Below, piece after piece: positions 18,623 through 28,501 of a stretch of 64,000 nucleotides of DNA. Numbering within the stretch: the stretch's first letter is position 1; each line of letters begins with the position of its first letter. Source of the stretch: Streptomyces apricus (GTDB lineage: Bacteria; Actinomycetota; Actinomycetes; Streptomycetales; Streptomycetaceae); assembly GCF_008369065.1 (NCBI RefSeq), contig NZ_VDFC01000040.1, positions 671,676 through 735,675 of the forward strand, written 5' to 3'. The position numbers were made by a program, and so were the translations under genes. A model generated the notes under the pieces. It had not been told where the DNA came from. It did no database searches and saw only the letters and a program-made list of their open reading frames with translations.

Positions 18623-19225
18623 TTACGCACCCGCTCCCGCACGTGCACGCAGGAGAGCCGCGGGGGCGACGTCCTCGAGGGGCAGACCGCGGCGGGCCGC
18701 GATCTCCTCGGGACGCTGCAGGCCCTTGAGGGCCGCCACGGTCGCGTGGACGATGTTGATCGCGTTGGACGAACCGAGCGACTTCGACAGGATGTCGTGG
18801 ACGCCGGCGCACTCCAGGACAGCACGCACCGGGCCACCGGCGATGACGCCGGTACCGGGGGAAGCAGGCTTGAGCAGGACGACGCCCGCGGCCTTCTCGC
18901 CCGTGATCGGGTGCGGGATGGTGCCCTGGATACGGGGGACCTTGAAGAAGTGCTTCTTGGCCTCCTCGACACCCTTGGCGATGGCGGCCGGCACCTCCTT
19001 GGCCTTGCCGTAACCGACACCCACGGTGCCGTCACCGTCGCCCACCACGACCAGCGCGGTGAAGCTGAAGCGACGACCACCCTTGACAACCTTGGCGACG
19101 CGGTTGATCGCGACAACGCGCTCAACGTACGCGGTCTTCTCCGCAGCAGCGCCGCCGTCGCGGCCCTTCCGGTCCCGCCGCTCGCCGCCACCGGCACCGC
19201 TTCCGCGGCGCTGGGGTCCAGCCAT
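18623..19225 (-). CDS. rpsE: 30S ribosomal protein S5
   Basis: Contributes to decoding accuracy and mRNA unwinding at the entry tunnel. It has 200 residues with an N-terminal basic Gly/Arg extension ([20 protein letters not shown]). The double-stranded RNA-binding motif follows ([20 protein letters not shown]), then [20 protein letters not shown]. The C-terminus ends [11 protein letters not shown]. It lies 43 bases after rplR. Confidence 0.97.
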   Translation of the reverse strand: MAGPQRRGSGAGGGERRDRKGRDGGAAAEKTAYVERVVAINRVAKVVKGGRRFSFTALVVVGDGDGTVGVGYGKAKEVPAAIAKGVEEAKKHFFKVPRIQGTIPHPITGEKAAGVVLLKPASPGTGVIAGGPVRAVLECAGVHDILSKSLGSSNAINIVHATVAALKGLQRPEEIAARRGLPLEDVAPAALLRARAGAGA

Positions 19226-19268
19226 TGGAATTACCTCTCTCTGTTTCCGCTAGCTACGGAACCAGGAC

Positions 19269-19652
19269 TCAGAACTTGAGTCCGGCTTCGCGGGCGGCGT
19301 CCGCCAGAGCGGCAATGCGCCCGGCGTACTGGTTTCCACCACGGTCGAATACGACAGCCTCGACACCGGCGGCCTTGGCGCGCTCGGCGACCAGGGCGCC
19401 GACCGACTTGGCCTGAGCCGACTTGTCGGACTCGCCGCCGCGGATCGACGTGTCCAGGGTGGACGCGGACGCGAGGGTGTGACCCTTCACGTCGTCGATC
19501 ACCTGGGCCACGATGTGGCGGTTCGAGCGCGTCACGACCAGGCGCGGACGCTCAGCCGTACCGGAGATGTGCTTCCGGATCCGGATGTGGCGACGCTTGA
19601 TGGCAGCACGCTTGTAAGCGTCGCCCTTAGCAATCTTGACACCGTATGCCAT
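19269..19652 (-). CDS. rplR: 50S ribosomal protein L18
   Basis: Binds 5S rRNA together with L5 and L25. The protein has 127 residues: basic [20 protein letters not shown], then [20 protein letters not shown], and the conserved C-terminus [20 protein letters not shown]. It begins 3 bases after the rplF stop, in standard spc-operon order. Confidence 0.98.
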   Translation of the reverse strand: MAYGVKIAKGDAYKRAAIKRRHIRIRKHISGTAERPRLVVTRSNRHIVAQVIDDVKGHTLASASTLDTSIRGGESDKSAQAKSVGALVAERAKAAGVEAVVFDRGGNQYAGRIAALADAAREAGLKF

Positions 19653-19655
19653 GGC

Positions 19656-20195
19656 TTACTTACCCGCCTTTCCGACCTTGCGCCGGACGACTTCGCCCTC
19701 GTACTTGACGCCCTTGGCCTTGTACGGGTCGGGCTTGCGCAGCTTGCGGATGTTGGCCGCAACCTCGCCGACCTTCTGCTTGTCGATTCCCTCGACCGAG
19801 AAGTGCGTCGGGTTCTCGACCTTGAACGAGATGCCCTCGGGCGCCTCGACCGTGATCGAGTGGCTGTAGCCGAGCGAGAACTCCAGGTTGGAACCCTTCG
19901 CCAGGACGCGGTAACCGACACCGCTGATTTCGAGCTTCTTCACGTAACCCGTGGTCACGCCGGTGATCATGTTCGCCACCAGCGTGCGGGACAGGCCGTG
20001 GAGGGCCTTGTTCTGACGCTCGTCGTTCGGGCGGGTGACGTTGAGCACGCCGTCCTCGCCCTTCGCGATCTCGATCGGCGCCGCGACGGTGTGGGTCAGG
20101 GTGCCCTTGGGGCCCTTGACCGAGACCGTACGGCCGTCGATGGTGACGTCCACGCCGGCGGGAACCGTGATGGGGAGCTTGCCAATACGCGACAT
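19656..20195 (-). CDS. rplF: 50S ribosomal protein L6
   Basis: Lies near the elongation-factor site. The protein has 179 residues and two related domains. It starts [20 protein letters not shown] and carries the C-terminal signature [23 protein letters not shown] 20195 lies 24 bases after rpsH. Confidence 0.98.
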   Translation of the reverse strand: MSRIGKLPITVPAGVDVTIDGRTVSVKGPKGTLTHTVAAPIEIAKGEDGVLNVTRPNDERQNKALHGLSRTLVANMITGVTTGYVKKLEISGVGYRVLAKGSNLEFSLGYSHSITVEAPEGISFKVENPTHFSVEGIDKQKVGEVAANIRKLRKPDPYKAKGVKYEGEVVRRKVGKAGK

Positions 20196-20219
20196 AGCTG
20201 TTTCCTCCGTTCCCTTCCG

Positions 20220-20618
20220 CTACCAGACGTAGGCGAGAACTTCTCCGCCTACGCCCTTCTTGCCGGCCTGCTTGTCGGTGAGGAGACCGTGCGACGTGGA
20301 GATGATCGCCACGCCGAGGCCACCGAGCACCTTGGGCAGGGAGGTGGACTTCGCGTACACGCGCAGACCCGGCTTCGAGATCCGCTTGATGCCCGCGATG
20401 GAGCGCTCACGGTTCGGGCCGAACTTCAGCTCGAGGACGAGCTTCTTGCCGACCTCGGCGTCCTCGACCTTCCAGCCGGTGATGAAGCCCTCCTGCTGGA
20501 GGATCTCTGCGATGTGCGACTTGATCTTGCTGTGCGGCATCGCGACATCGTCGTGGTACGCCGAGTTCGCGTTACGCAGACGCGTGAGCATGTCCGCGAT
20601 GGGGTCAGTCATGGTCAT
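20220..20618 (-). CDS. rpsH: 30S ribosomal protein S8
   Basis: Binds the central domain of 16S rRNA and in E. coli represses the spc operon. The protein has 132 residues starting [20 protein letters not shown]; an internal ATG two codons later is an alternative start. The C-terminal [17 protein letters not shown] motif is intact. A 235-base gap separates it from rpsZ; I see no gene there and no clear terminator. Confidence 0.97.
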   Translation of the reverse strand: MTMTDPIADMLTRLRNANSAYHDDVAMPHSKIKSHIAEILQQEGFITGWKVEDAEVGKKLVLELKFGPNRERSIAGIKRISKPGLRVYAKSTSLPKVLGGLGVAIISTSHGLLTDKQAGKKGVGGEVLAYVW

Positions 20619-20853
20619 GAATTGGCCTTCGGCCTCTCTCGCCGGGGTTTCCTGTATGCGCCATCCCTCTCCCCACTCAGTGGCGGGACGGGTGCGGTGC
20701 GGGGACCTACGGCGTAGTAAGCGTTAACTGGTGGGCCGTACCCACCTGTGTTCGGGCGGCAGACGCCCAACCCTCCTAGCGTAAGCCATGGAAGGAAGGG
20801 CCTCTGCCAACCCACTGCTTACCGAGAGCGTCCGGGCATTCCCTTTTGGGGGA

Positions 20854-21039
20854 CTACCAGGAGCTCTTGGTCACGCCCGGCAGCTCGCCGCGGTGAGCCA
20901 TCTCACGAAGGCAGACGCGGCACAGGCCGAACTTGCGGTACACGGAGTGCGGACGGCCGCAGCGCTGGCAGCGCGTGTAGCCACGTACACCGAACTTGGG
21001 CTTACGAGCAGCCTTGGCAATCAGAGCCTTCTTCGCCAT
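20854..21039 (-). CDS. rpsZ: 30S ribosomal protein S14, zinc-binding type Z
   Basis: A 61-residue S14 of the short zinc-binding class: [20 protein letters not shown], then [20 protein letters not shown] and [15 protein letters not shown]. The two CxxC pairs form a zinc ribbon. Streptomycetes usually also have a zinc-free S14 elsewhere, used when zinc is scarce; it is not in this window. The gene starts 5 bases after rplE. Confidence 0.97.
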   Translation of the reverse strand: MAKKALIAKAARKPKFGVRGYTRCQRCGRPHSVYRKFGLCRVCLREMAHRGELPGVTKSSW

Positions 21040-21044
21040 CTCGC

Positions 21045-21602
21045 TTACGCCTCCTTGAAGGGGAAGCCGAGGTGACGGAGAAGGGCGCGGCCTTCGGCGT
21101 CGTTGGTCGCCGTGGTGACCACGGTGATGTCCATACCCCGGACGCGGTCGATCTTGTCCTGGTCGATCTCGTGGAACATGACCTGCTCGGTGAGACCGAA
21201 GGTGTAGTTGCCACGGCCGTCGAACTGCTTGGGGGACAGACCACGGAAGTCGCGGATGCGCGGGAGCGCGAGCGACAGGGTGCGGTCCAGGAACTCCCAC
21301 ATGCGGTCGCCACGGAGCGTGACGTGGGCACCGATCGGCTGGCCCTCACGCAGCTTGAACTGCGCGATGGACTTGCGGGCCTTGGTGACGGCCGGCTTCT
21401 GACCGGTGATCGTGGTGAGGTCGCGGATGGCGCCCTCGATCAGCTTGGAGTCGCGGGCGGCGTCGCCCACACCCATGTTGACCACGATCTTGACGAGGCC
21501 CGGGGTCTGCATGACGTTCTCGTACGAGAACTCTTCCTGCAGCTTGCCCGCGATCTCCTCGCGGTACTTCGTCTTGAGACGCGGAGTGGTGGTGGTAGCC
21601 AT
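21045..21602 (-). CDS. rplE: 50S ribosomal protein L5
   Basis: 5S rRNA-binding protein of the central protuberance that contacts P-site tRNA. The protein has 185 residues with [20 protein letters not shown] and [20 protein letters not shown], and ends with [16 protein letters not shown]. Its ATG overlaps the rplX stop by one base (TGATG). Confidence 0.98.
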   Translation of the reverse strand: MATTTTPRLKTKYREEIAGKLQEEFSYENVMQTPGLVKIVVNMGVGDAARDSKLIEGAIRDLTTITGQKPAVTKARKSIAQFKLREGQPIGAHVTLRGDRMWEFLDRTLSLALPRIRDFRGLSPKQFDGRGNYTFGLTEQVMFHEIDQDKIDRVRGMDITVVTTATNDAEGRALLRHLGFPFKEA

Positions 21603-21925
21603 CAGATGTCCTCACCCGTCCGCTTGGCAACGCGGATCTTGTTGCCCTCGTCGTCGAAGCGGTAACCGACGCGCGTGACGACCTTGTTGCCGTCCTTCTC
21701 AACGACCAGCTGGACGTTGGAGACGTGGACGGGCGCCTCGGTCGTGACGATGCCGCCGGCCTGCGAGCCGCGAGCGGTGGGACCGGCCTTCGTGTGCTTC
21801 TTGACCCGGTTGACACCCTCGACCAGGACGCGCTCGTCGCGCGGGTAAGCGGCAATGACCTTGCCCTGCTTGCCCTTGTCCTTACCGGTGATGACCTGGA
21901 CCAGGTCGCCCTTCTTGATCTTCAT
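21602..21925 (-). CDS. rplX: 50S ribosomal protein L24
   Basis: Initiates large-subunit assembly at the 5' end of 23S rRNA. The protein has 107 residues. The KOW motif is [20 protein letters not shown], followed by [11 protein letters not shown]. It lies 2 bases after the rplN stop and overlaps rplE by one base. Confidence 0.98.
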   Translation of the reverse strand: MKIKKGDLVQVITGKDKGKQGKVIAAYPRDERVLVEGVNRVKKHTKAGPTARGSQAGGIVTTEAPVHVSNVQLVVEKDGNKVVTRVGYRFDDEGNKIRVAKRTGEDI

Positions 21926-21927
21926 GC

Positions 21928-22296
21928 TTACAGCACCTCCGGCGCGAGCGAGATGATCTTCATGAACTTCTTCTCGCGCAGCTCACGGCCGACGGGGCCG
22001 AAGATACGGGTGCCGCGAGGGTCGCCGTCGTTCTTCAGAATGACGGCGGCGTTCTCGTCGAAGCGGATGTACGAGCCGTCCGGACGGCGGCGCTCCTTGA
22101 CGGTGCGAACGATGACCGCCTTGATGACGTCACCCTTCTTCACGTTGCCGCCGGGGATCGCGTCCTTGACGGTGGCGACGATGACGTCACCGATGCCCGC
22201 GTAGCGGCGACCGGAGCCACCGAGCACACGGATGCAAAGGATCTCCTTCGCACCAGTGTTGTCGGCGACACGCAGTCGCGACTCCTGCTGGATCAC
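21928..22296 (-). CDS. rplN: 50S ribosomal protein L14
   Basis: Interface protein forming an intersubunit bridge and the docking site of RsfS. The protein has 122 residues from GTG 22296: [20 protein letters not shown] and the C-terminal [20 protein letters not shown]. It is separated from rpsQ by 100 bases, an unusually wide gap inside this operon; the gap holds a ccctagg inverted pair but no gene. Confidence 0.98.
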   Translation of the reverse strand: MIQQESRLRVADNTGAKEILCIRVLGGSGRRYAGIGDVIVATVKDAIPGGNVKKGDVIKAVIVRTVKERRRPDGSYIRFDENAAVILKNDGDPRGTRIFGPVGRELREKKFMKIISLAPEVL

Positions 22297-22396
22297 GTCT
22301 ATCTCCTGATTGTCTGCCGGTTCCCGGCAGGGGTTCCTTCACGGAGCCCCTGCCGAGCCTGGCGGAACTGTTCCTAGGGTGCCCCCCTAGGAGGGA

Positions 22397-22684
22397 TTAC
22401 TTGGCCTTCTCGAGGATCTCGACGATGCGCCAGCGCTTCGTCGCCGACAGCGGCCGGGTCTCCATGATGACGACACGGTCGCCGACACCGGCGGAGTTCT
22501 GCTCGTCGTGGGCCTTGAGCTTGTTCGTACGGCGGATGACCTTGCCGTACAGCGCGTGCTTGACGCGGTCCTCGACGGCGACGACGACGGTCTTGTCCAT
22601 CTTGTCGCTGACGACGAGACCCTCACGGGTCTTGCGGAAGCCGCGGCTCGTCTTGGTCTCTTCGGTCACGTTGTTCTCGCTCAT
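22397..22684 (-). CDS. rpsQ: 30S ribosomal protein S17
   Basis: Primary 16S rRNA-binding protein with an OB fold. The protein has 95 residues. A hydrophilic N-terminal extension ([20 protein letters not shown]) precedes the core [20 protein letters not shown]; the C-terminus is [20 protein letters not shown]. Its ATG overlaps the rpmC stop by one base. Confidence 0.98.
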   Translation of the reverse strand: MSENNVTEETKTSRGFRKTREGLVVSDKMDKTVVVAVEDRVKHALYGKVIRRTNKLKAHDEQNSAGVGDRVVIMETRPLSATKRWRIVEILEKAK

Positions 22685-22908
22685 CAGGCGCTCTCCACCG
22701 TCTCGATGCCCAGCTCGCGCTCACGCATGAGGGTGTAGATCCGCGCGATGTCCTTGCGGACGGCCTTGAGCCGGCCGTGGTTTTCGAGCTGACCGGTCGC
22801 CGCCTGGAAGCGGAGGTTGAACAGCTCTTCCTTGGCTTCGCGGAGCTTCGCGAGAAGCTCCTCGTCACCCAGTTCGCGCAGCTCGGACGCCTTGGTACCG
22901 GCCGACAT
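22684..22908 (-). CDS. rpmC: 50S ribosomal protein L29
   Basis: Sits at the tunnel exit and takes part in trigger factor and SRP docking. ATG 22908 gives 74 residues ([20 protein letters not shown], then [20 protein letters not shown]) and forms the same TGATG overlap with rplP that recurs in this operon. A GTG three bases upstream (22911) is the alternative. The gene also overlaps rpsQ by one base. Confidence 0.97.
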   Translation of the reverse strand: MSAGTKASELRELGDEELLAKLREAKEELFNLRFQAATGQLENHGRLKAVRKDIARIYTLMRERELGIETVESA

Positions 22909-23327
22909 CACGCTTCACCTGCCTCGCGCTTGACGATCCGGCACTTCATCGGCAGCTTGTGGGCTGCGCGAGTGAGGGCCTCACGGGCGATCTTCTCGTT
23001 GGGGTAGGACAGCTCGAACATGACCCGACCCGGGTGCACGTTCGCGATCCACCACTCGGGGGATCCCTTACCGGAACCCATGCGGGTCTCGGCGGGCTTC
23101 TTGGTCAGCGGGCGGTCCGGGTAGATGTTGATCCAGACCTTGCCGCCACGCTTGATGTGGCGGGTCATCGCGATACGAGCCGCCTCGATCTGGCGGTTCG
23201 TGACGTACGCCGGCGTGAGGGCCTGGATGCCGTACTCGCCGAACGCGACCGTCGTACCACCCTTGGCCTGACCACGGCGCTTGGGGTGGTGCTGCTTGCG
23301 GTGCTTGACCCTACGAGGGATCAGCAT
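22908..23327 (-). CDS. rplP: 50S ribosomal protein L16
   Basis: Required for aminoacyl-tRNA positioning at the peptidyl transferase centre. The protein has 139 residues. It starts [20 protein letters not shown] and carries the signature [20 protein letters not shown]. It begins 5 bases after rpsC. Confidence 0.98.
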   Translation of the reverse strand: MLIPRRVKHRKQHHPKRRGQAKGGTTVAFGEYGIQALTPAYVTNRQIEAARIAMTRHIKRGGKVWINIYPDRPLTKKPAETRMGSGKGSPEWWIANVHPGRVMFELSYPNEKIAREALTRAAHKLPMKCRIVKREAGEA

Positions 23328-23332
23328 GTCGG

Positions 23333-24181
23333 TCAGGCCTCCGTTCCGGTGCTCTCAGCCGGAGCGGCAGCGGCGGCGGGAGCGTCGGCCTTGGGGGCCT
23401 CGGCTGCCGGCGCGGACTGCTGCTGCGGCTTGCGGCCGCGGCCGCCACGCTCGCCACCACGACCACCACGGGCCGGGCGGTCGCCGCCGGGACCGCCACC
23501 GCGGGCCGGGCGGTTGCCCGCACGGGCGGCGGCGTTCTCGGCGCGGACCTCGGCGATGTTCTTGACGTCGCCCTTGTAGATCCAGACCTTCACACCGATG
23601 CGGCCGAAGGTCGTCTTGGCCTCGAAGAAGCCGTAGTCGACGTTCGCGCGGAGCGTGTGCAGGGGCACACGGCCCTCGCGGTAGAACTCCGAGCGGGACA
23701 TCTCGGCGCCGCCGAGGCGGCCACCGCACTGGATCTTGATGCCCTTGGCGCCGGCCTTCATCGTGCCCTGCATGCTCTTGCGCATGGCACGACGGAAGGA
23801 GACGCGGGAGGAGAGCTGCTCGGCGACGGCCTGGGCCACCAGCTGGGCGTCGGTCTCCGGGCTCTTCACCTCGAGGATGTTGAGCTGGACCTGCTTGCCC
23901 GTGAGCTTTTCGAGGTCGCCGCGGATGCGGTCGGCCTCGGCGCCGCGGCGGCCGATGACGATGCCGGGACGCGCGGTGTGGATGTCCACACGGACGCGGT
24001 CACGGGTGCGCTCGATCTCCACCTTCGAGATGCCGGCGCGCTCCATGCCGGACGTCATCATCCGGCGGATGGCGACGTCTTCCTTGACGTAGTCCTTGTA
24101 CAGCTTGTCGGCGTACCACCGGGACTTGAAGTCCGTGGTGATGCCGAGCCGGAACCCATGCGGGTTAACCTTCTGGCCCAT
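23333..24181 (-). CDS. rpsC: 30S ribosomal protein S3
   Basis: Forms the mRNA entry helicase with S4 and S5. The protein has 282 residues from ATG 24181: [20 protein letters not shown], a KH domain with [20 protein letters not shown], and the C-terminal S3 domain. From about residue 220 an extra tail rich in Gly, Arg and Gln ([20 protein letters not shown]) ends in an Ala/Glu stretch, which explains the length beyond 233 in E. coli. Its ATG overlaps the rplV TAA by one base. Confidence 0.97.
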   Translation of the reverse strand: MGQKVNPHGFRLGITTDFKSRWYADKLYKDYVKEDVAIRRMMTSGMERAGISKVEIERTRDRVRVDIHTARPGIVIGRRGAEADRIRGDLEKLTGKQVQLNILEVKSPETDAQLVAQAVAEQLSSRVSFRRAMRKSMQGTMKAGAKGIKIQCGGRLGGAEMSRSEFYREGRVPLHTLRANVDYGFFEAKTTFGRIGVKVWIYKGDVKNIAEVRAENAAARAGNRPARGGGPGGDRPARGGRGGERGGRGRKPQQQSAPAAEAPKADAPAAAAAPAESTGTEA

Positions 24182-24528
24182 TACCGGGTTCCTTCCTTGC
24201 TGCTGACGACCACGGTGATGTGGCTGGTCCGCTTGCGGATCCGGTAGGCGCGGCCCTGGGCGCGCGGACGGAACCGCTTCAGGGTCGGACCCTCGTCGAC
24301 GTACGCCTCGGAGATGACGAGGCTGTCGGCGTCGGTGTGGTCGTAGTTGTGTGCGGCGTTGGCGATGGCGCTGTCCAGCACCTTGCCGACGGGCACGCTC
24401 GCGGCCTGCGGGGCGAAACGCAGGACCGCCTGAGCCTCCGTGGCATCCATGCCACGGATAAGGTCCACCACGCGGCGGGCCTTCATGGGCGTGACGCGGA
24501 TGTACCGCGCCTGGGCCCTGGCTTCCAT
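24181..24528 (-). CDS. rplV: 50S ribosomal protein L22
   Basis: Its long hairpin loop lines the exit tunnel near the macrolide site. The protein has 115 residues starting [20 protein letters not shown]; the loop region is [23 protein letters not shown] 24528 follows a GGAAGG-type site; the longer open frame upstream overlaps rpsS and is rejected. It ends in a one-base overlap with rpsC. Confidence 0.97.
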   Translation of the reverse strand: MEARAQARYIRVTPMKARRVVDLIRGMDATEAQAVLRFAPQAASVPVGKVLDSAIANAAHNYDHTDADSLVISEAYVDEGPTLKRFRPRAQGRAYRIRKRTSHITVVVSSKEGTR

Positions 24529-24569
24529 GGTTGTCCTTCCAGTGTCTGTCATGGTCATTCCACCCCGCG

Positions 24570-24851
24570 TTAGCGGCGCTTCGACTTCCGGTCGTCCTTG
24601 ACGTGACCCCGGAAGGTGCGCGTCGGCGAGAACTCGCCGAGCTTGTGGCCGACCATCGACTCGGTGACAAACACCGGAATGTGGGTCTTGCCGTTGTGCA
24701 CCGCGATCGTGTGGCCGAGCATGGCCGGGATGATCATCGAGCGACGGGACCAGGTCTTGATGACGTTCTTGGAACCGGCTTCGTTCTGGGCGTCCACCTT
24801 CTTGATCAGGTGGTCGTCGACGAAGGGCCCCTTCTTGAGACTGCGCGGCAT
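24570..24851 (-). CDS. rpsS: 30S ribosomal protein S19
   Basis: Head protein near the A-site finger, paired with S13. The protein has 93 residues: [20 protein letters not shown] and the family motif [20 protein letters not shown], with the basic C-terminus [12 protein letters not shown]. It begins 12 bases after rplB, in S10-operon order. Confidence 0.98.
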   Translation of the reverse strand: MPRSLKKGPFVDDHLIKKVDAQNEAGSKNVIKTWSRRSMIIPAMLGHTIAVHNGKTHIPVFVTESMVGHKLGEFSPTRTFRGHVKDDRKSKRR

Positions 24852-24863
24852 CTAAACCCGCTC

Positions 24864-25700
24864 CTAGCGCTTCTTGTTCGTCTTGCGGCGGCGGACGATG
24901 TACTTGTTCGAAGCCTTCTTCGGCGAACGAGTACGACCCTCCTTCTGACCCCACGGCGAGACCGGGTGGCGACCACCGGAGGTCTTGCCCTCACCACCAC
25001 CGTGCGGGTGGTCAACCGGGTTCATCGCCACACCGCGGACGGTCGGACGGACGCCCAGCCAGCGCTTGCGGCCGGCCTTGCCCCAGTTGATGTTCGACTG
25101 CTCGGCGTTGCCGACCTCGCCGACGGTGGCGCGGCAGCGCACGTCGACCAGGCGGATCTCTCCGGACGGCATGCGCAGGTGGGCCATCTGGCCCTCCTTC
25201 GCGAGCAGCTGCACGGAGGCACCGGCGGAGCGGGCGAACTTGGCACCGCCACCGGGACGGAGCTCGATCGCGTGGATCGTGGTACCGACCGGGATGTTGC
25301 GGAGCGCCAGGTTGTTGCCCGGCTTGATGTCGGCCCCGGGACCGTTCTCGACGCGGTCGCCCTGCGACAGGTTGCGGGGGGCGAGGATGTAGCGCTTCTC
25401 GCCGTCCGCGTAGTGCAGCAGCGCGATGCGCGCGGTGCGGTTGGGGTCGTACTCGATGTGCGCGACCTTCGCCGGCACGCCGTCCTTGTCGTGCCGACGG
25501 AAGTCGATGACGCGGTAGGCGCGCTTGTGTCCGCCACCCTGGTGGCGAACGGTCACACGACCGGCGTTGTTACGGCCGCCCTTGCTGTGCAGGGGGCGGA
25601 CCAGCGACTTCTCCGGCGTGGACCGCGTGACCTCGACGAAGTCGGCGACGCTGGAGCCACGACGGCCCGGCGTAGTCGGCTTGTACTTGCGGATTCCCAT
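24864..25700 (-). CDS. rplB: 50S ribosomal protein L2
   Basis: Needed for subunit association and peptidyl transferase activity. The protein has 278 residues, starting [20 protein letters not shown]. The conserved loop [20 protein letters not shown] contains the functionally important histidine near the catalytic centre. The C-terminus is [17 protein letters not shown]. It lies 39 bases after rplW. Confidence 0.98.
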   Translation of the reverse strand: MGIRKYKPTTPGRRGSSVADFVEVTRSTPEKSLVRPLHSKGGRNNAGRVTVRHQGGGHKRAYRVIDFRRHDKDGVPAKVAHIEYDPNRTARIALLHYADGEKRYILAPRNLSQGDRVENGPGADIKPGNNLALRNIPVGTTIHAIELRPGGGAKFARSAGASVQLLAKEGQMAHLRMPSGEIRLVDVRCRATVGEVGNAEQSNINWGKAGRKRWLGVRPTVRGVAMNPVDHPHGGGEGKTSGGRHPVSPWGQKEGRTRSPKKASNKYIVRRRKTNKKR

Positions 25701-25739
25701 TTCTCAGTCCTCGTCCGATATTCGGACCAGGGCGCTCCG

Positions 25740-26156
25740 TTAGGAGGCCTGGCCGAAGATGTCGATACGGTCGCCCTCAGCGAGGGTCACGATGGCGCGC
25801 TTGGTGTCAGCACGCTTGCCGAAACCGCTCTTGGTCCGCTTGCGCTTGCCCTGGCGGTTGATCGTGTTGACCCCGGTGACCTTGACCGAGAAGACCGCCT
25901 GGACGGCCTGCTTGATCTGGGTCTTGTTGGCGCCCGGCGCGACGACGAAGGTGTACTTGCCCTCGTCGAGCAGCGCGTAGCTCTTCTCGGAGACGACCGG
26001 CTTGAGGAGGACGTCACGGGGGTCCGTGAAGCTCTTGCTGATCGGCGTCTCAACGGTGTTCTTGCCCTCGGCCTCGTGGCGCTTCGCCTTGGCGATGCGC
26101 GCGGCCTTGGCGGCCTTGGCCGCCTTGGGGGCAATGCTCGGGTGGCGCGTAGCCAT
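25740..26156 (-). CDS. rplW: 50S ribosomal protein L23
   Basis: Docking site at the tunnel exit for trigger factor and SRP. It is 138 residues; the core begins near [20 protein letters not shown]. The N-terminal 40 residues are an Ala/Lys-rich extension ([20 protein letters not shown]) characteristic of Streptomyces and absent from E. coli. Its ATG overlaps the rplD stop by one base. Confidence 0.97.
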   Translation of the reverse strand: MATRHPSIAPKAAKAAKAARIAKAKRHEAEGKNTVETPISKSFTDPRDVLLKPVVSEKSYALLDEGKYTFVVAPGANKTQIKQAVQAVFSVKVTGVNTINRQGKRKRTKSGFGKRADTKRAIVTLAEGDRIDIFGQAS

Positions 26157-26812
26157 CAGGCTTCGCTCCCTTCGGTGTCAGCGGCCTTGGGGCCAGACAC
26201 GAAGGACTCGAAAGCGGCCTGGGTGAAGACCACGTCGTCCGAGACGAGAACGTCGTACGTGTTCAGCTGGCCCGGCTCCAGGATGTGGACCTGGGGCAGG
26301 TTGCGCGCGGAGAGCAGCGCGGCCTCGTCGGCACGCTCGATGACCAGGAGCACGTTCTTGCGCTCCGAGATCTTGCCGAGCAGGACCTTCGCGGCCTTGG
26401 TGGAGGGGGTGTCGCCCTCGATCACGCCGGAGACGACGTGGATGCGAGCGTTGCGGGCCCGGTCGGTGAGGGCGTGGCGCAGGGCCGCGGCCTTCATCTT
26501 CTTCGGGGTCCGCTGCGAGTAGTCGCGCGGCACGGGACCGTGCACGACGCCACCACCGGCGAACTGCGGGGCGCGGGTAGAGCCCTGGCGCGCACGGCCG
26601 GTGCCCTTCTGACGGTAAGGCTTCTTACCGCCACCACGAACCTCGCCGCGGGTCTTCGTCTTGTGCGTGCCCTGGCGGGCAGCGGCCAGCTGGGCGACGA
26701 CGACCTGGTGAAGCAGCGGGATGCTGATCTTCTCGACGTCGAAGATCTCCGCGGGGAGCTCGACCGTCCCGGTCTTGTCGCCTGCCGGCGAAAGGATGTC
26801 AACAGTGCTCAT
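26156..26812 (-). CDS. rplD: 50S ribosomal protein L4
   Basis: Lines the exit tunnel; in E. coli it also represses its own operon. The start ATG 26812 gives 218 residues: [20 protein letters not shown], the tunnel loop [20 protein letters not shown], and [19 protein letters not shown]. The extra 34 codons of open frame upstream overlap rplC and are rejected. It lies 7 bases after rplC. Confidence 0.97.
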   Translation of the reverse strand: MSTVDILSPAGDKTGTVELPAEIFDVEKISIPLLHQVVVAQLAAARQGTHKTKTRGEVRGGGKKPYRQKGTGRARQGSTRAPQFAGGGVVHGPVPRDYSQRTPKKMKAAALRHALTDRARNARIHVVSGVIEGDTPSTKAAKVLLGKISERKNVLLVIERADEAALLSARNLPQVHILEPGQLNTYDVLVSDDVVFTQAAFESFVSGPKAADTEGSEA

Positions 26813-26819
26813 CGTTACC

Positions 26820-27464
26820 TCAGGCCCCCTTGGCCGCGGTGCGGACCAGGACGAGGCCGCCGTTCGGACCGGGGACGGCGCCCTTGATGAGCAGCAGACC
26901 CTTCTCCGCGTCAACGGCGTGGACGGTCAGGTTCTGGGTGGTGACCCGCTCGTTGCCCATGCGACCCGCCATGCGGAGGCCCTTGAACACACGGCCCGGG
27001 GTGGCGCAGCCACCGATGGAGCCGGGAGAGCGGTGCTTGCGCTGGGTGCCGTGACCGGCGCCGAGGCCCTTGAAGTTGTGACGCTTCATGACACCGGCGA
27101 AGCCCTTGCCCTTGCTCTTGCCGGTCACGTCCACCTTGACACCGGACTCGAAGACCTCGGCGGAGATCTCCTGGCCCAGCGTGTACTCGGAGGCATCCGT
27201 GGTGCGGATCTCGACGAGGTGGCGGCGGGGGGTGACGTCGGCCTTGGCGAAGTGGCCCTTGAGGGGCTTGTTCACCTTGCGCGGGTCGATCTCGCCGAAG
27301 GCGATCTGAACCGACTCGTAGCCGTCGGAGTCATTCGTACGGACCTGGGTCACGACGTTCGGGCCGGCCTTGACGACGGTGACGGGAACAACGCGGTTGT
27401 TCTCGTCCCACACCTGCGTCATGCCGAGCTTCTCGCCCAGGATGCCCTTGATCTGCTTAGCCAT
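26820..27464 (-). CDS. rplC: 50S ribosomal protein L3
   Basis: Initiates 50S assembly and reaches the peptidyl transferase centre. The protein has 214 residues starting [20 protein letters not shown]; the central loop is [20 protein letters not shown]. It begins 16 bases after rpsJ. Confidence 0.98.
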   Translation of the reverse strand: MAKQIKGILGEKLGMTQVWDENNRVVPVTVVKAGPNVVTQVRTNDSDGYESVQIAFGEIDPRKVNKPLKGHFAKADVTPRRHLVEIRTTDASEYTLGQEISAEVFESGVKVDVTGKSKGKGFAGVMKRHNFKGLGAGHGTQRKHRSPGSIGGCATPGRVFKGLRMAGRMGNERVTTQNLTVHAVDAEKGLLLIKGAVPGPNGGLVLVRTAAKGA

Positions 27465-27480
27465 TCTCAGACCACATCCC

Positions 27481-27789
27481 CTAGAGCTTGATCTCGATGT
27501 CGACGCCGGCCGGAAGGTCGAGTCGCATCAGAGAGTCAACGGTCTTGGGCGTCGGGTCGAGGATGTCGATCAGGCGCTTGTGCGTGCGCATCTCGAAGTG
27601 CTCGCGCGAGTCCTTGTACTTGTGCGGCGACTTGATGACGCAGTACACGTTCTTCTCAGTGGGCAGCGGCACCGGGCCCGCGACCGACGCACCAGTGCGC
27701 GTCACCGTCTCGACGATCTTCTTCGCCGACGAATCGATGACCTCGTGGTCGTAGGCCTTGAGCCGGATGCGGATCTTCTGTCCCGCCAT
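27481..27789 (-). CDS. rpsJ: 30S ribosomal protein S10
   Basis: First gene of the S10 operon; S10 is also the antitermination factor NusE, which binds NusB and NusG. The protein has 102 residues: [20 protein letters not shown] and the signature [20 protein letters not shown]. Its leader carries the 25-base element shared with rpsL. Confidence 0.98.
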   Translation of the reverse strand: MAGQKIRIRLKAYDHEVIDSSAKKIVETVTRTGASVAGPVPLPTEKNVYCVIKSPHKYKDSREHFEMRTHKRLIDILDPTPKTVDSLMRLDLPAGVDIEIKL

Positions 27790-27852
27790 GGCTACTCAGT
27801 AGTCCTTTGTCTCGTCAAACGCTCTGCAACCCGGGGGTTCGCGTCCTGTCCT

Positions 27853-27877
27853 CCGACCCACGCGGTCGGGTGTGTCG
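27853..27877 (-). promoter_or_regulatory. Shared leader element upstream of rpsJ
   Basis: A 25-base sequence beginning on the plus strand with ccgacccacgcggtcgggtg and ending tgtcg lies 63 bases before the rpsJ start codon. The identical 25 bases occur 50 bases before rpsL (42247-42271). The segment ccgacc/ggtcgg can form a hairpin. A role in coordinated control is inferred. Confidence 0.65.
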
Positions 27878-28224
27878 CGCCCTCGGCACGGAGATATCCA
27901 CTATCGGATTTCCCTACCAGGGACACGGCCCGTCCCAGAGACGACCGCAGGACCGGGGGCCGAACACCCACCGGGCGCCTGGCCGGCACCCCGCTGACAC
28001 TTCCCGGAAGATTCCCGTACGTCCGCCCCAGCGCTGCCTCGCGGCAGTTCGGGCGACGAGTACTGTGGGACTCGCTTCCGGTCCTCCCGGCGGGAGGCGC
28101 GCAGCATCGGCACTCAACCGAGCAACCCCGACAGTCTGCCATACGGGGCATGGGGCTGGCGAATCGAGCGGGAGACTTTACCCCGGGAGTGACGCAGCTC
28201 AAACTCTCCGGGCGGCCCGGCCCG

Positions 28225-28446
28225 TCAGCGACGCCGCAGCCGACCCCCCGGCGACCGGCGGCCCGGGGCGTGGCCACGCAGGAAAGCGACCGCCTCCGCG
28301 GGCAGGGGCGGGGCCGCGGTCACCGCGTACTCCAGTACGCGCTTCGGGGCGGAATGCCGCCAGAACCCGCACTCCGGCTGCCCCGCCGCGACATCCTCCG
28401 GCTGCGCCCGGTCCAGCACACACCAGGGCTCGGCGTACTCCTGCAC
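28225..28446 (-). CDS. Small orphan ORF at the edge of the Rhs island
   Basis: A 73-residue frame starting at GTG 28446: MQEYAEPWCVLDRAQPEDVA, then AGQPECGFWRHSAPKRVLEY, ending in an Arg/Gly tail. Its third codon positions are almost all G or C, and its composition (Trp, Tyr, Glu, Phe) is protein-like, so it looks coding rather than a shadow. There is no good ribosome site and no other start before the in-frame stop at 28481, so it may be the remnant of a longer gene. The rest of 27790-28501 is the rpsJ upstream region with no other gene seen. Confidence 0.45.
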   Translation of the reverse strand: MQEYAEPWCVLDRAQPEDVAAGQPECGFWRHSAPKRVLEYAVTAAPPLPAEAVAFLRGHAPGRRSPGGRLRRR

Positions 28447-28501
28447 GAGCCGGCTGTCCCGGGTGCCACTGCGATGGACGGCTCACGTCTTGCCTTCCGG
28501 G

